DNA of 64,000 nucleotides from contig NZ_JAERRF010000007.1 of assembly GCF_016741875.1 (NCBI RefSeq), positions 62,001-126,000 on the forward strand. The letters are read 5' to 3'. The translations under genes were made by a program, and so were the position numbers. The first letter of the stretch is position 1, and every line of letters begins with the position of its first letter. This DNA is from Streptomyces coffeae. Its GTDB lineage: Bacteria; Actinomycetota; Actinomycetes; Streptomycetales; Streptomycetaceae. The notes beneath the pieces are model-generated. The model saw only the letters and a program-made list of their open reading frames with translations. It was not told the origin of the DNA and did no database searches. Below are positions 50,724 to 60,530 of this stretch, piece by piece.

Positions 50724-53471
50724 GTGGCGGCGTCAGGCGGATCGCTGTCCCGTAATGGTCTGCGTGGCCGAGAGGCCGAGCTCGAAGAGCTGCGGGCACT
50801 GATCGCCTCGGTGGCCCGGACCGGAAGCGGCGGCTTGGCCCTGATCCAGGGCGAACCGGGCATCGGCAAAACCACGCTGCTCGCCGAGGCCGTCACCAGC
50901 GCCAGGTCAGCGGGATTCTCAGTCGGCCTCGGCAAGGCCGATGAGCTGCATCGCATCGTCCCGCTCTCGTCGCTGGCGACCTGCATCCTGCACGGCGATC
51001 AGCCGCTGCTGTCCGGCGATGCCCTTGTCGATCTTGCGCGCAATCACGATCAGCGGATCTGGCTGGTGGAGCGCCTGGCGGAGGCGATCGAAGCCAGAGC
51101 CGGCAGCGTGCCGGTGCTGATCGCTCTCGACGACGTGCAGTGGGCCGACCCGCTGAGCCGGTTCGCCCTGAAGCAGCTTCCGACACGCTTGCGGACCTCG
51201 CCGGTCCTGTGGTTGCTGACCGGGCGACTGGAGCCCGCTGGTCCAGCGGAGGAGGTCGTCGCAGCCGCGATGGACACACTCCCGACGCTCACTGTGCCCT
51301 TGGGGCCACTGCCCGGCGCCGCCATCGGCCAACCGGCCGGCGACACATTGGGTGCAGGCGTTGACGAACGGGTACGGGACTTGCCCGACGGAGCCGGCGG
51401 GAACCCGCTTCCGGCGGTCGAGATGCCCGCGGGCCTGCGGACCGTCGAGGCCTCGGGTGAGCCTGTGCCCCCAGGGCTCGTGGTGGGTGTGCGCGCCAGG
51501 CTCAGATCCCTGCCGCCCAGCACACTGCGCTTCCTTCAGATGGGAGCGGTGTTGGGACGCAGGTTCGGCTTCCACGACGCCGCCGCGCTCTGCGGCCAAC
51601 CGTCCGCAACGTTGATCGCGGCGCTCGAGGAGGCGGTGCGCGCCGGGCTCCTGGACGACGACGGGGATCATCTGACCTTCCGGCATGATCTGCTGCGCCA
51701 AGCGATCTACGTCGACATCCCGCCGTCAGCCCGGAAGGCTCTGCACCGAGAGGCTGCCCACCAGCTTGTCTCCGCGGGCCGCCAGCCGATCGACGCGGTG
51801 CCGCACATCCTCAGGGGCGCCCTGCCCGGAGACGAGGAAGCCGTGGCACTGCTGCGGCAAGCCGCTGACGACGTACTGCCGGTCACGCCGGGCCTCGCGG
51901 CCGACCTGATGACGCGCGCCCTGGAATTGGTGCCGTCCGCGCGGCCGTTGCGGTTCGACGTGGGTGAGCAGGCGATCGTCTGCCTGACTCGGGCCGGCAG
52001 GAGTCGAGAGGCGCTGTTGACCGGCGACCGGCTGCTGATCCTCCGACCGCCACTGGAGGCATTCAGTCGGCTCCAGGCTGCCCTCGGCGGGACGCTGTGG
52101 AACATGGATCTCGCTGAGGAACTACGCCGACGGGCCGAATCGGCCCTCGCGATCGGCGTCGCCGCCCCGGAGGTCGGGGCGAGGCTGGCCGCTCTGCGGG
52201 CGCTGGCTTTGTCCCGGGACCATGATCTTGTCGCGGCGCGCGAGGCCGGCGAGACCGCGCTGCGTGCCGCTACCGCGATCGGTGACCGGGAGGCGCACGT
52301 CCTGACGCTGTCCGCGCTCGGCGAGATCGCGCAGAACGCGGGTGAGAACGTCGTCGCGCTGGAGTGCTTCAGCGCACTCAGTGCCGTCGATTCCGCTTTC
52401 CTTCCCGAAGAGATCGTCGCGCACCTGCACGTGGACGACTTCGAGTCCAGCGAACGCCTGCTCCTGCAGGCAGCAGACCACGCCGGGTCGATGCGTCAGG
52501 CAATGATGCTGTGGGCACAGGGCCAGCACGATCTGGGGCTTGGCAGGCTCGCCGACGCCGACGCCGGCTTGGTGACAATGGAGCGACTGGAAGACGACGT
52601 ACAGGTACCCGTCCAGCAGGTGAACGCTCGCGTGATCCGCTCCTGGATCGCCCTGCTGCGCGGCGATCGGGAAGCGGCGCGGGAGCACCTGGCCGCAGCG
52701 CAAGAAAGACTGACCGTCAAACCGAACCCGGGCAACACGGCAGCGGTGCGCTTCCTGGAAGCGGTCCACGCCGAGGCCGACGGGGAGATCGGGCTTGCCA
52801 TCGACAAGATGCGACAGGTGCAGCGGAAAGGCTTCTTCATGCGCTGGCCACTGTTGCGCAACTGGGTCGATTCCGCGATACGCATGGCCCTGCGAGGCGC
52901 GGACCACGAGCTCGCCGAGGACCTCGCCGCACAGGCCGAAGCCCATGCCGAACGCAACCCGGCCGTCCCCACCGCGATTGGCATCGGGGCGCAGGCCCTC
53001 GGACTCGTGAAGAACGATCTCGCCCTGCTGGAACGTTCCGTGGCACTGCTCAGGGCAAGCCCTCGCCCGCTGGTCCGGGCCGCCGCCTACGCCGATCTCG
53101 GACAGGCACTCCTCGCAGCAGGCCGGAGACCTCAGGCAATGGCCGCGCTGACTCACGCCCAGGGCACGTTCGCCGAGTCAGGCGCCCACGCCGCAGCGGC
53201 ACGCATGCAGCGCGATCTCGATAGTGCAGGGGCCGGCAGCCGCCGGGCAGCGTCCACGCGGCGCCCCGTCCAGGGATGGGGGGCCCTCACGGCCTCAGAG
53301 AAGAAGGTCGCGCGCCTCATCGCCGAGGGCTACACCAACCGGTCGGCCGCCGACCTGCTCGTCGTCTCCCCGCACACGGTCAACACTCACCTGACCTCCG
53401 CCTTCCGCAAGCTGTCGGTCAACTCACGGGTTCAGCTCGCCAACCTGGTCATGGCCTTGCCCGACAACTGA
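50724..53471 (+). CDS. LAL-type LuxR regulator with AAA ATPase domain
   Basis: This 915-residue protein has Walker A LIQGEPGIGKTTLLA (residues about 40-54), Walker B VLIALDDVQWADPL (near 132), the sensor region (FLQMGAVLGRRFGFHDAA) and a long helical middle. The C-terminal LuxR HTH reads LTASEKKVARLIAEGYTNRS and AADLLVVSPHTVNTHLTSAF. It differs clearly in sequence from the LAL at 46.4 kb, so they are not a recent duplicate. The GTG start follows GGAAGG and is directly adjacent to the AraC stop. It is followed 129 bp later by a second AraC gene. Confidence 0.9.
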   Translation: MAASGGSLSRNGLRGREAELEELRALIASVARTGSGGLALIQGEPGIGKTTLLAEAVTSARSAGFSVGLGKADELHRIVPLSSLATCILHGDQPLLSGDALVDLARNHDQRIWLVERLAEAIEARAGSVPVLIALDDVQWADPLSRFALKQLPTRLRTSPVLWLLTGRLEPAGPAEEVVAAAMDTLPTLTVPLGPLPGAAIGQPAGDTLGAGVDERVRDLPDGAGGNPLPAVEMPAGLRTVEASGEPVPPGLVVGVRARLRSLPPSTLRFLQMGAVLGRRFGFHDAAALCGQPSATLIAALEEAVRAGLLDDDGDHLTFRHDLLRQAIYVDIPPSARKALHREAAHQLVSAGRQPIDAVPHILRGALPGDEEAVALLRQAADDVLPVTPGLAADLMTRALELVPSARPLRFDVGEQAIVCLTRAGRSREALLTGDRLLILRPPLEAFSRLQAALGGTLWNMDLAEELRRRAESALAIGVAAPEVGARLAALRALALSRDHDLVAAREAGETALRAATAIGDREAHVLTLSALGEIAQNAGENVVALECFSALSAVDSAFLPEEIVAHLHVDDFESSERLLLQAADHAGSMRQAMMLWAQGQHDLGLGRLADADAGLVTMERLEDDVQVPVQQVNARVIRSWIALLRGDREAAREHLAAAQERLTVKPNPGNTAAVRFLEAVHAEADGEIGLAIDKMRQVQRKGFFMRWPLLRNWVDSAIRMALRGADHELAEDLAAQAEAHAERNPAVPTAIGIGAQALGLVKNDLALLERSVALLRASPRPLVRAAAYADLGQALLAAGRRPQAMAALTHAQGTFAESGAHAAAARMQRDLDSAGAGSRRAASTRRPVQGWGALTASEKKVARLIAEGYTNRSAADLLVVSPHTVNTHLTSAFRKLSVNSRVQLANLVMALPDN

Positions 53472-53599
53472 GCGGACGGGCTCGCCGCCCCAGCGGCCTA
53501 CGCCTCCTGCATCCCTGATCTAGCGGATTCACGCGATGTGCTGCCCCAGGCCCGCTGGCACGGTGTTTCAGCAAGCACACCAGCTGAAGGGCGGAGATC

Positions 53600-54628
53600 A
53601 TGTCGCCGAATTCCTCGATACTGGAGCCTGGGCAGGTCCCGTGCACCCTCAACACCACGGATTCGGTGCCCGCCCACCGCAGACGGGCGTACTGGCGCGA
53701 AGCCCTGTCCCGGACGTTCGGCGCTGTGGACATGACCGTCCCCGACGAGGTGTGTTCCGGCACGATCCGTACGACACCGCTCGGCCGGCTCCAGGCCGTC
53801 ACCGTGGACGGCGACTGCCTGTCCGCCCTGCGCACCCGGCGACACGTCGCGCAGGGCGGCGAAGACGACTACGTGGTCGTCAAACTGCTGGACAGAGGAG
53901 TCGGCCGAATCGAGCAGGACGGCCGTGAAGCACTCCTTGGGCCGGGGGACGTTTTCGTCTACGACATGACGCGTCCCGGTCGGCTGGACCTTCCCCAGCC
54001 CTTCCGGACGAAGTCCCTTGTCCTGCCGAGAGACGTTCTGGGGCTGCGCGAGTCCGACATGGCTCACGTCACGGCCTCCCCGCTCGGCCCCGACACGCCC
54101 CTGGGCGGGCTGCTGTCGCCCTTCCTGGCCGGGCTCGTGGACGGCGCGGGAACCTACCCGCCACGCGTCAGCGAGCTGATGGCCCGTAACCTCGTGGATC
54201 TGCTTGGCGTGCTGGCCGACGAGCGGCTCGGCCGGACGAGCGCGGACACGCCCGACGGACACCGGGCACTGCTGCTGCGGATCCAGGCGTTCATCGACCG
54301 TCACATCGCGGACCCCGATCTGACCCCGCAGGCCATCGCCCGAGCCCACCGCATATCCCTGCGCTATCTGCACAAGCTGTTCGAGAGCGAAGACGCCACT
54401 GTCGGCCGGTGGATCCAGCGGCGTCGCCTGGAGGAGTGCCGACGCGATCTGGCGCGCCACGCGAATGGCTCCACGATCGCCGCGGTGGCGCACCAATGGG
54501 GTTTCACCAGCGCCGCGCATTTCAGCCGGGTGTTCCGGGCCGCCTACGGGATTTCCCCACGTGAATGGCGCGACACCCAAGGCTTGACGAAGTACACCCC
54601 GTCACCCACGCGGCTCCTCGATGCCTGA
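53600..54628 (+). CDS. AraC-family transcriptional regulator
   Basis: This 342-residue protein has an AraC_binding_2-type N-terminal sensor (RRRAYWREALSRTFGAVDMT, then HVAQGGEDDYVVVKLLDRG, then LLGPGDVFVYDMTRPGRLDL) and the AraC DNA-binding domain (DRHIADPDLTPQAIARAHRI, then SLRYLHKLFESEDATVGRWI, then AAVAHQWGFTSAAHFSRVF). GGAG lies three bases before the ATG. It shares layout and about the same motifs with the AraC protein at 49.4 kb. It converges with an MFS gene. The ligand is unknown. Confidence 0.85.
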   Translation: MSPNSSILEPGQVPCTLNTTDSVPAHRRRAYWREALSRTFGAVDMTVPDEVCSGTIRTTPLGRLQAVTVDGDCLSALRTRRHVAQGGEDDYVVVKLLDRGVGRIEQDGREALLGPGDVFVYDMTRPGRLDLPQPFRTKSLVLPRDVLGLRESDMAHVTASPLGPDTPLGGLLSPFLAGLVDGAGTYPPRVSELMARNLVDLLGVLADERLGRTSADTPDGHRALLLRIQAFIDRHIADPDLTPQAIARAHRISLRYLHKLFESEDATVGRWIQRRRLEECRRDLARHANGSTIAAVAHQWGFTSAAHFSRVFRAAYGISPREWRDTQGLTKYTPSPTRLLDA

Positions 54629-54730
54629 ACGCGGTGCTCGTTCTTTCTCGGACCGCATTCCGGGGGCGTTGGCGTCGTCGGACGCGGTCGCGTCCGTCCC
54701 CGCCCGGTCCTCCGCTGAGCGTCGGCGCCC

Positions 54731-56389
54731 CTACGTGCTCATCGCGTCGTCCGTCTCCTCCGTCCCGGACACCACGGGACCCGCGGCGGCATCGAAGGCA
54801 TGGGTCACCTCCGGTGCGGTGCCCTTGACGAGCAGGCGGCGTGCCCGCTCCTCGTAACGGCGGTCGGTGGTCGTGAGCCGGCTGTGGTGCTGGGCCAGAT
54901 GCTCCGACCACGAGGCGACCAGGTAGTTCTCGATGAACCGCTCCAGATCGTTGCCGTCCTGGTAGAGCCCCCAGGTGAGGGCTCCCGTGCGCCGGCGGGA
55001 ACGGGCCACATGGTCCATGCAGTCGGTGAAGGCGGCCCTGTTCCCGGGGCCGACCCGGTAGGCGACGGAGACCAGCACGGGGCCGTCGGCCGGTCCGGGC
55101 TCGAACACCAGGGGTGGAACGGGCCAGTGGTCGGACGGGGTCGGATCGATGCCGTCCATGCCGTGCAGCGGCCAGCGGCGCACGCTCACCGCGCCGGCCA
55201 GGAGCAGCCCGCTGCCGACCAGGAGGGAGACGGTCAGCCCCAGCCCGTCGGCCAGCGCACCCCACACGGGTGCCGCCAGCGCCTGCCCGCCTTGGAATAC
55301 CAGGAGATAGACGGCGAGTCCCCGTGCCCTGACCCAGCCGGGCAGCCGTGTCTGGAGGGCCGCGTTGAGGGTGGACAGCACGCCGATCCAGGCCATTCCG
55401 GCCGGCAGCAGCACGACCACCGCGAGCCAGGGGATCCGGGCCGTGGCCAGCACCGCCAGCACTCCGGCGAAGACGACGGCGCCTGCGGCGAGAGTGCCGT
55501 TGGCGCCGAGGGCGCGGCGGATGGCGGGCAGCACGAACGCCCCGCCCACGGCACCGACACCGACCGCGCCGAGCAGCAGCCCGTACCCTCCCGAGCCCAG
55601 GCCCAGGGAGCGGCTCGCGACCAGAGGAAGCAGCGACCACAGCGCAGCACCGCCGGGGATGAACAGCACCGTACGCAGCAGGACTCGACGGACGCCGGGC
55701 GCGTACCACACGTAGCGGCGGCCGTCGTGCAGAGCCGTCAGGAGCTTCTCGCCCTGAGCCGTGGGCGCCTGGGTCGGGGGCCGCCTCCAGAGCGTGAGAA
55801 CGGCTGCGATGCCGAGGTAGGACGCGGCGTTGAAGGCGAAGACCCAGCCTGCGCCCGCTGCCGCGACCACCGCTCCGCCGAGTGCCGGGCCGAGGGCGCG
55901 GGCCAGGTTCATGTTCACGGCGCCGAGCGCGGCCGCCTGTCCCAACTGGCGGCGTTCCAGGAGCTCCGGCTGGATCGCCTGCCAGGCCGGACCCATCAGA
56001 GCGGTGCCACATCCCAGCAGGAAGGTGAGGCCGAGCAGCAGTTGGGGAGTGAGCGCGTCCGCGAACGCCAGCACGGTCAGCCCGGTGGAGACGGCGAGCA
56101 TGGCGAACTGCGCGGCCAGCAGCACCCTACGGCGGTCGTAACGGTCAGCCAGCACGCCCGAGGGCAGGGCCAGCAGCACGACGGGGAGGCTGGAGGCGGT
56201 CTGCACAAGCGTCACCAGGGCAGCGTCGTGCCCGATCAGCAGCCACTGGGCGCCCACGGTCTGCATCCAGCTGCCGATGTTGGAGACCAGTTGCGCGATC
56301 CACAGCGCGCGGAAGACGCGCGCCGCGAGCGGGGCCCAGGCCGAATCCGGCGCGGGGCGGGGGTCTTTGGGTGGTGGTGTGGCACTCAT
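54731..56389 (-). CDS. MFS_3-type transporter with C-terminal ABM-like domain
   Basis: This 552-residue carrier has 12 spans (opening VFRALWIAQLVSNIGSWMQT, with the loop PSGVLADRYDRRRVLL). After the last helix it has a soluble domain of about 140 residues (from PVLVSVAYRVGPGNRAAFTD through LTWGLYQDGNDLERFIENYL to SWSEHLAQHHSR) that resembles the antibiotic-biosynthesis-monooxygenase-type fold seen at the end of PF05977 transmembrane secretion effector proteins. This fusion is usual for the family. The ATG 56389 was chosen for family fit; an ATG 13 codons upstream is possible. Drug or metabolite export is likely; no dedicated cluster is attached. Confidence 0.85.
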   Translation of the reverse strand: MSATPPPKDPRPAPDSAWAPLAARVFRALWIAQLVSNIGSWMQTVGAQWLLIGHDAALVTLVQTASSLPVVLLALPSGVLADRYDRRRVLLAAQFAMLAVSTGLTVLAFADALTPQLLLGLTFLLGCGTALMGPAWQAIQPELLERRQLGQAAALGAVNMNLARALGPALGGAVVAAAGAGWVFAFNAASYLGIAAVLTLWRRPPTQAPTAQGEKLLTALHDGRRYVWYAPGVRRVLLRTVLFIPGGAALWSLLPLVASRSLGLGSGGYGLLLGAVGVGAVGGAFVLPAIRRALGANGTLAAGAVVFAGVLAVLATARIPWLAVVVLLPAGMAWIGVLSTLNAALQTRLPGWVRARGLAVYLLVFQGGQALAAPVWGALADGLGLTVSLLVGSGLLLAGAVSVRRWPLHGMDGIDPTPSDHWPVPPLVFEPGPADGPVLVSVAYRVGPGNRAAFTDCMDHVARSRRRTGALTWGLYQDGNDLERFIENYLVASWSEHLAQHHSRLTTTDRRYEERARRLLVKGTAPEVTHAFDAAAGPVVSGTEETDDAMST

Positions 56390-56569
56390 GCTGGTCCATG
56401 CCGGAAGGAGGGCGCGCGCACCTTGCATCCGGCAGTGTCTTTCAGGTGCCGTGCGGGCATAGTCGATGGCCATTCTGCGGGCGGTCGGCGGAAGCCGGTG
56501 CGCGGCCTCGCGGCCGGTGGAAAGCGCCGGCCCCTCACCCGCGATCTGCATGAGGGGCCGACGCCACGT

Positions 56570-57307
56570 TCAGGACTGCGGCCTGATCCAGGCGCCGTCG
56601 GATGCCGAGAGGCGATGGGTGACTATGGAGGTCACCGCGAGCAACACCAGCGCCAGGCCCAGGGTGAGGGCCAGTTCGGCGTGCAGCAGCAGCGCCGCAC
56701 CGACGAGGGCTCCGAGGAACATGGCCAGCACGGACAGGATCCGCCGTCCGGGCCGCGGGGCCGACCCACCGGCCGGGGTGGAGTCCGCGGCCAGTCCCGT
56801 CAGGGTCAGAGTCAGTACGGTCGTGGTCAGGTCCGGGACGCCGAGGCGCCGGGCGACCGCGTTCTGCAGACCCATGGCGAAGCCGAGGAGCACGATCAGG
56901 GCGTACTGGACCGTGGTGGTCACCCTTCCGTGCGAGGCCGCGACCGCGATGACCGCCCCGGCGACGAGCACCGCCTCGAGCGCTGTGGCAAGGGTCAGCA
57001 GCCGCCCGCGGTGTGCCGCGAACCGGGTGCCGAACCGCCCTCCCGCCAGCGCACCGGCGAGAAACGCGACCATCGATACGACCGAGGCAGGCGCGGACAG
57101 CCCGTCGGCGCCGGCCAGGGCGAACCCGAGGAAGACGACGTTGCCGGTCATGTTGGCGACGAAGACGTGCCCCAGCGACAGATAGCTCACGGCGTCGACC
57201 AGGCCGGTCACCACCGTCAGCGTCAGCATGAGCGGCGGCAGAGGGCCGTGCCGGTCTCCCCTGGACGGGGCCACGGTACGGGCCGCGTCAGTCAGTGGCT
57301 TGTGCAC
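56570..57307 (-). CDS. DUF1275 (YoaK-like) membrane protein
   Basis: This 245-residue membrane protein has about six spans and the YoaK signature: VTGLVDAVSYLSLGHVFVAN, MTGNVVFLGFALAG, then VVSMVAFLAGALAGGRFGTR, and later LLGFAMGLQNAVARRLGVPD. GTG at 57307 follows GGGAGG and overlaps the end of the DoxX gene by 20 nt, so the two genes are coupled. DUF1275 proteins are of unknown transport function. Confidence 0.85.
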   Translation of the reverse strand: MHKPLTDAARTVAPSRGDRHGPLPPLMLTLTVVTGLVDAVSYLSLGHVFVANMTGNVVFLGFALAGADGLSAPASVVSMVAFLAGALAGGRFGTRFAAHRGRLLTLATALEAVLVAGAVIAVAASHGRVTTTVQYALIVLLGFAMGLQNAVARRLGVPDLTTTVLTLTLTGLAADSTPAGGSAPRPGRRILSVLAMFLGALVGAALLLHAELALTLGLALVLLAVTSIVTHRLSASDGAWIRPQS

Positions 57308-57812
57308 AGGCAGTCCTCCCGCCGGGAGCGGGCGGGCGGTGCAGTACCACTCGGGTGAGCAGTCCGCTGGCCGGGCCGAGCACGATGGCCGCAACGGAGA
57401 CCCACAGCGGCCAGGGGGTCAGCCCGAGGGCGTGGTCGGCCGACCAGTGGCCGGGACCGGTCAGCGCCAGCACCGCGCAGACGATGACGAGGACCAACGG
57501 ATACTCGTAACCGTCGTTCTGGACCCACAGCCCATTGCGCCACTTGACGGTGCTCGCGACCGTCATCACCCCCATCGCGGCCATCGCCGCCGCGGGCGTG
57601 AGCAGGCCGGCCGCCAGGAACAGACCGGCGCCGATCTGGCTGCCGCCCGCGGCGAGCGCGGTGAGCCGGCCGCCGCGGAAACCGTCATGCCGGAACTCCT
57701 CGGTTCCGCCCGCCAAGCCGTTGCCCCCCAGCCGGAAACTGACCTTCTGCACTCCATGCCCGGCGATGAGAAGGCCCGCCACCAGCCGGAGGACCAACAG
57801 TCCGGAGTCCAT
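57288..57812 (-). CDS. DoxX-family membrane protein
   Basis: This 174-residue membrane protein has four spans. It opens LLVLRLVAGLLIAGHGVQKV and has the DoxX region GGSQIGAGLFLAAGLLTPAA with WRNGLWVQNDGYEYPLVLVI. The NDGYEYP segment is typical of the DoxX/SURF4-like group. DoxX proteins support thiol or redox balance or quinone-linked reactions at the membrane. It sits between an isochorismatase-family gene (about 48 nt upstream) and a DUF1275 gene that it overlaps, forming a three-gene unit. Confidence 0.85.
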   Translation of the reverse strand: MDSGLLVLRLVAGLLIAGHGVQKVSFRLGGNGLAGGTEEFRHDGFRGGRLTALAAGGSQIGAGLFLAAGLLTPAAAMAAMGVMTVASTVKWRNGLWVQNDGYEYPLVLVIVCAVLALTGPGHWSADHALGLTPWPLWVSVAAIVLGPASGLLTRVVLHRPPAPGGRTACAQATD

Positions 57813-57860
57813 GCTGTTCCTACCTGTTCCTGACGTTCCGTCGATGACCGTGTGAAGAGA

Positions 57861-58523
57861 TCAGCCGGCGGCGTGGGCGCCGATGACGGCCTGCGCGTAG
57901 ACGACGCCGAGGCCGTAGGCGCCGGCGTGCTCCTTCACCACCTCCATGACGGCCCCGTAGGTCTCGCCTCGGGCCCAGTCCCGCTGGAGCTCGAGCAGCA
58001 CCTGAACCCAGGTCACCGGGACGGCCCCGGCCTGGATCATGCGCTGGACAGCGTGTTCGTGGGCCTGCGGGCTGACGCCGCCAGAGGCGTCGGTGACCAC
58101 GTAGACCTCATAGCCCTGGGCGAGGGCCGAGAGGGCGGGCAGTACGACGCAGACCTCGGTCCACAGACCGGCCAGGACGAGCTTCTTGCGACCGGTGGCC
58201 TTGACGGCCTCGACGAGGGCGGGGTCCTCCCATGCGTTCATCGTGGTGCGGTCGATGATCTTGTTGTCGGGGAAGACGTCCGCGAGCTGCGGCATGATCG
58301 GGCCGGAGAAGGACTCGGCGGCCACAGTGCTCAGCACGGCCGGGACGTCGAACGCCTTCGCGGCCTTGGCCAGGCCCACAGTGGAGTTGATGATCGCGGT
58401 ACGGTCGCCGCTGCCCGTGCCGAAGAACATCTGCGGCTGGTGGTCCACAAAGAGCACTGCGCAGTTGTCGGGGGTCAGCAGGTCGGGGCTGGGGGCCGCG
58501 GTGACCTCGGAGATGTTGACCAT
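57861..58523 (-). CDS. Isochorismatase-family cysteine hydrolase
   Basis: This 220-residue hydrolase has the catalytic Asp in AVLFVDHQPQMFFG (Asp27) and the nucleophile Cys125 in LVLAGLWTEVCVVLPALSA, with the family cis-peptide region just before. The sequence is closest in style to the YcaC group (GDRTAIINSTVGLAKAAKAF, then PAVLSTVAAESFSGP, then DRTTMNAWED). Substrates of that group are unknown small amides. It is probably the first gene of the DoxX-DUF1275 unit. Confidence 0.85.
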   Translation of the reverse strand: MVNISEVTAAPSPDLLTPDNCAVLFVDHQPQMFFGTGSGDRTAIINSTVGLAKAAKAFDVPAVLSTVAAESFSGPIMPQLADVFPDNKIIDRTTMNAWEDPALVEAVKATGRKKLVLAGLWTEVCVVLPALSALAQGYEVYVVTDASGGVSPQAHEHAVQRMIQAGAVPVTWVQVLLELQRDWARGETYGAVMEVVKEHAGAYGLGVVYAQAVIGAHAAG

Positions 58524-58611
58524 GAGAGAGCCTTTCCATGTGTGTGGTGATCACGGACGGATGTCCGCTGTTGACATCAGCCGTCGGGTGGACGGCGCGA
58601 GGGGGGTGCTG

Positions 58612-58650
58612 TCCAGGGAGGGGCGGCTCGTGACCGGGCCCCTCCCTGGA
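58612..58650 (-). terminator. Stem-loop terminator of the amidohydrolase gene
   Basis: TCCAGGGAGGGGC (58612-58624) and GCCCCTCCCTGGA (58638-58650) form a perfect 13-bp stem with a 13-base loop, two bases beyond the stop codon of the minus-strand amidohydrolase gene. Confidence 0.75.
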
Positions 58651-58652
58651 GA

Positions 58653-60530
58653 TCAGAGGGAGAAGCAGGGGTCGAAGAACGTGCTCGCGGATTCGGGGGC
58701 GAGGCCGCGTCGCGCGCGCCACTGGCGGTGCTGTTCCGACTCGGCGACGGCCTGGCCGAGCAACTCGGCCTGGCGGGCACCCGAAAGGCCGGTGCCGGGC
58801 GTGGCCTGGTAGCCGCCGAAGTGCGCCACCGGGCTCCACTGGGGGCTGATCGGCGGCAGTTCCTCGTCAAGGCCCTCGTACTCGGCGGCGGCATAGACGA
58901 TCCGGCCGCCGACGACCGTCAGTTGGGACTCGATATGCGCGATGTCCGGCTCAGGGACGGTGAAGTAGTCCTCGGACAGGACCGCGAGGTCGCCGAGAAA
59001 GCCCGGGCGCAGAACTCCCTTGACGCCCTGCTCGCCGGTCAGCGCGGCACCCGCCTCAGTGAACATCGCGAGCGCCGTACGCCGGTCGACGCGGTTCTGC
59101 GGCGGGCGGACGACCAGGTCTCCGATGGTGCGGCCGGTGACCAGCCAGTGCAGGGCGACCCACGGGTTGTAGCTGGAGACCCGGGTGGCGTCGGTGCCGG
59201 CGCCGACCGTCAGGCCGCGCCCCAGCATGGCCCGGATGGGAGGGGCGTCTGCGGCGGCACCGGGGCCGTAGCGGCGTACGAACGCCTCGCCCTGGAAGGA
59301 CAGCCGGTTCTGCACGGACATGGCGCCGCCGAGGGCGGCTATGCGGTCGAGGCTGTCCGCGGAGACCGTCTCCGCATGGTCGAACAACCACCGGTTCCCG
59401 GCCGGGAAGAGTCCTTCCGCGGCCAGCTTCTCGAATACGCCGAGATCGCGGCGGATGGTCTCGTCATAGGTGGCATGCAGCCGGAATCCCCAGCCGTTCT
59501 CCATGAGGAGACGTACCGCCTTCTCGAATTCCGCTTCGTAGTCGGCGAGTTCCGGGCGCGGCTCGGCGAAATTCTCGAAATCCGCCGCCGCCCAGGTGAG
59601 ATTCTCGCCGGCGCCGTTGAGTCGCAGCCATTCGTCTCCGTCCTCGGGGCGGGCCATTTCGATCCAGCGGGCCAGGTCATCGATTTCCTGGCCCGCTGTC
59701 TGCGGGAAGAGGTGATAGGCGATACGCAGCGACAGTTGGCCGGCCTTGGCCAGTTCGACGACCGTGCTGTAGTTGTCGGGGAAGTTCTGGAATCCCCCGG
59801 CCGCGTCGATCGCCGAGGTGAGTCCGAACCTGTTCAGTTCCCGAAGGAAGTGACGGGTCGAGGTCTTCTTGTCCTGACCCTCCAGTACGGGCGCCTTGGC
59901 CAGGGTCGAGTAGAGGATCAGGGCGCTGGGGGCGGCCAGCAGCATGCCCGTGGGCTCACTGTCCCGGCCCCGCACGATCTGGCCGCCCTTGGGGTCGGGG
60001 GTGTCCCTGGTGAATCCGGCGGCCTTGAGCGCCGCCCGGTTGAGGATGGCCGACTGGTACAGATGCAGCACGAAGACCGGGGTGTCCGGCGCGGCGGCGT
60101 TCAGCTCGGCGACGGTCGGCAGCCGCCGTTCGGCGAACTGCTCGGCCGACCAACCACCGACCACCCGAACCCACTGTCCTTTCGGCGTGCGGGCGGCCTG
60201 CTCGCGCAGCATCGCCAGGCCCTGACGCAGTGTGGGGACGCCGTCCCAGCGCAGCTCCAGTACGTAGTTGAGCCCACCCCGGATGACGTGCAGATGGGAG
60301 TCGTTGAGGCCGGGGACCATCCGGCGGCCGAGGGCGTCGACCACCTTCGTGGCCGGGCCGACATGAGGGGCCACGTCCTTGTCGTCACCGACGACGGTGA
60401 TGACACCGTCGCGGATGGCGATCGCCTCGGCCTGCGGGAGGCCCGGGTCTCCGGTATGGATTTTCGCGTTGCGGACCACGAGGTCCGCGGCGTTGTCGGT
60501 GGAGCTGGGAACCAGCCCACCGACCGGCAT
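58653..60530 (-). CDS. Large amidohydrolase (YtcJ/AepA-like)
   Basis: This 625-residue amidohydrolase-3 family enzyme opens ADLVVRNAKIHTGD. It has the metal motif GLNDSHLHVIRGG (HxH near residue 85), a histidine in GFRLHATYDE (near 350), another in RWLFDHAETV (near 375) and the aspartate in VGAGTDATRVSSYNPW (near 435). The C-terminal beta strands (LAVLSEDYFTVPEPDI and AHIESQLTVVGGRIVY) complete the composite fold. The family hydrolyses amide or ester bonds with one or two metal ions; the substrate is unknown. No signal peptide is seen. AAAGGTG precedes ATG 60530. It is divergent from an alpha/beta esterase, with repeated GTGCAC motifs between. Confidence 0.85.
   Translation of the reverse strand: MPVGGLVPSSTDNAADLVVRNAKIHTGDPGLPQAEAIAIRDGVITVVGDDKDVAPHVGPATKVVDALGRRMVPGLNDSHLHVIRGGLNYVLELRWDGVPTLRQGLAMLREQAARTPKGQWVRVVGGWSAEQFAERRLPTVAELNAAAPDTPVFVLHLYQSAILNRAALKAAGFTRDTPDPKGGQIVRGRDSEPTGMLLAAPSALILYSTLAKAPVLEGQDKKTSTRHFLRELNRFGLTSAIDAAGGFQNFPDNYSTVVELAKAGQLSLRIAYHLFPQTAGQEIDDLARWIEMARPEDGDEWLRLNGAGENLTWAAADFENFAEPRPELADYEAEFEKAVRLLMENGWGFRLHATYDETIRRDLGVFEKLAAEGLFPAGNRWLFDHAETVSADSLDRIAALGGAMSVQNRLSFQGEAFVRRYGPGAAADAPPIRAMLGRGLTVGAGTDATRVSSYNPWVALHWLVTGRTIGDLVVRPPQNRVDRRTALAMFTEAGAALTGEQGVKGVLRPGFLGDLAVLSEDYFTVPEPDIAHIESQLTVVGGRIVYAAAEYEGLDEELPPISPQWSPVAHFGGYQATPGTGLSGARQAELLGQAVAESEQHRQWRARRGLAPESASTFFDPCFSL

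Noticed and set aside
54800..57358. 852-codon plus-strand open frame opposite the MFS and DUF1275 genes
   Set aside because: It is the antisense of two well-supported genes, is Gly/Gln/Arg-rich and has no homology; long antisense frames are expected in high-GC DNA.
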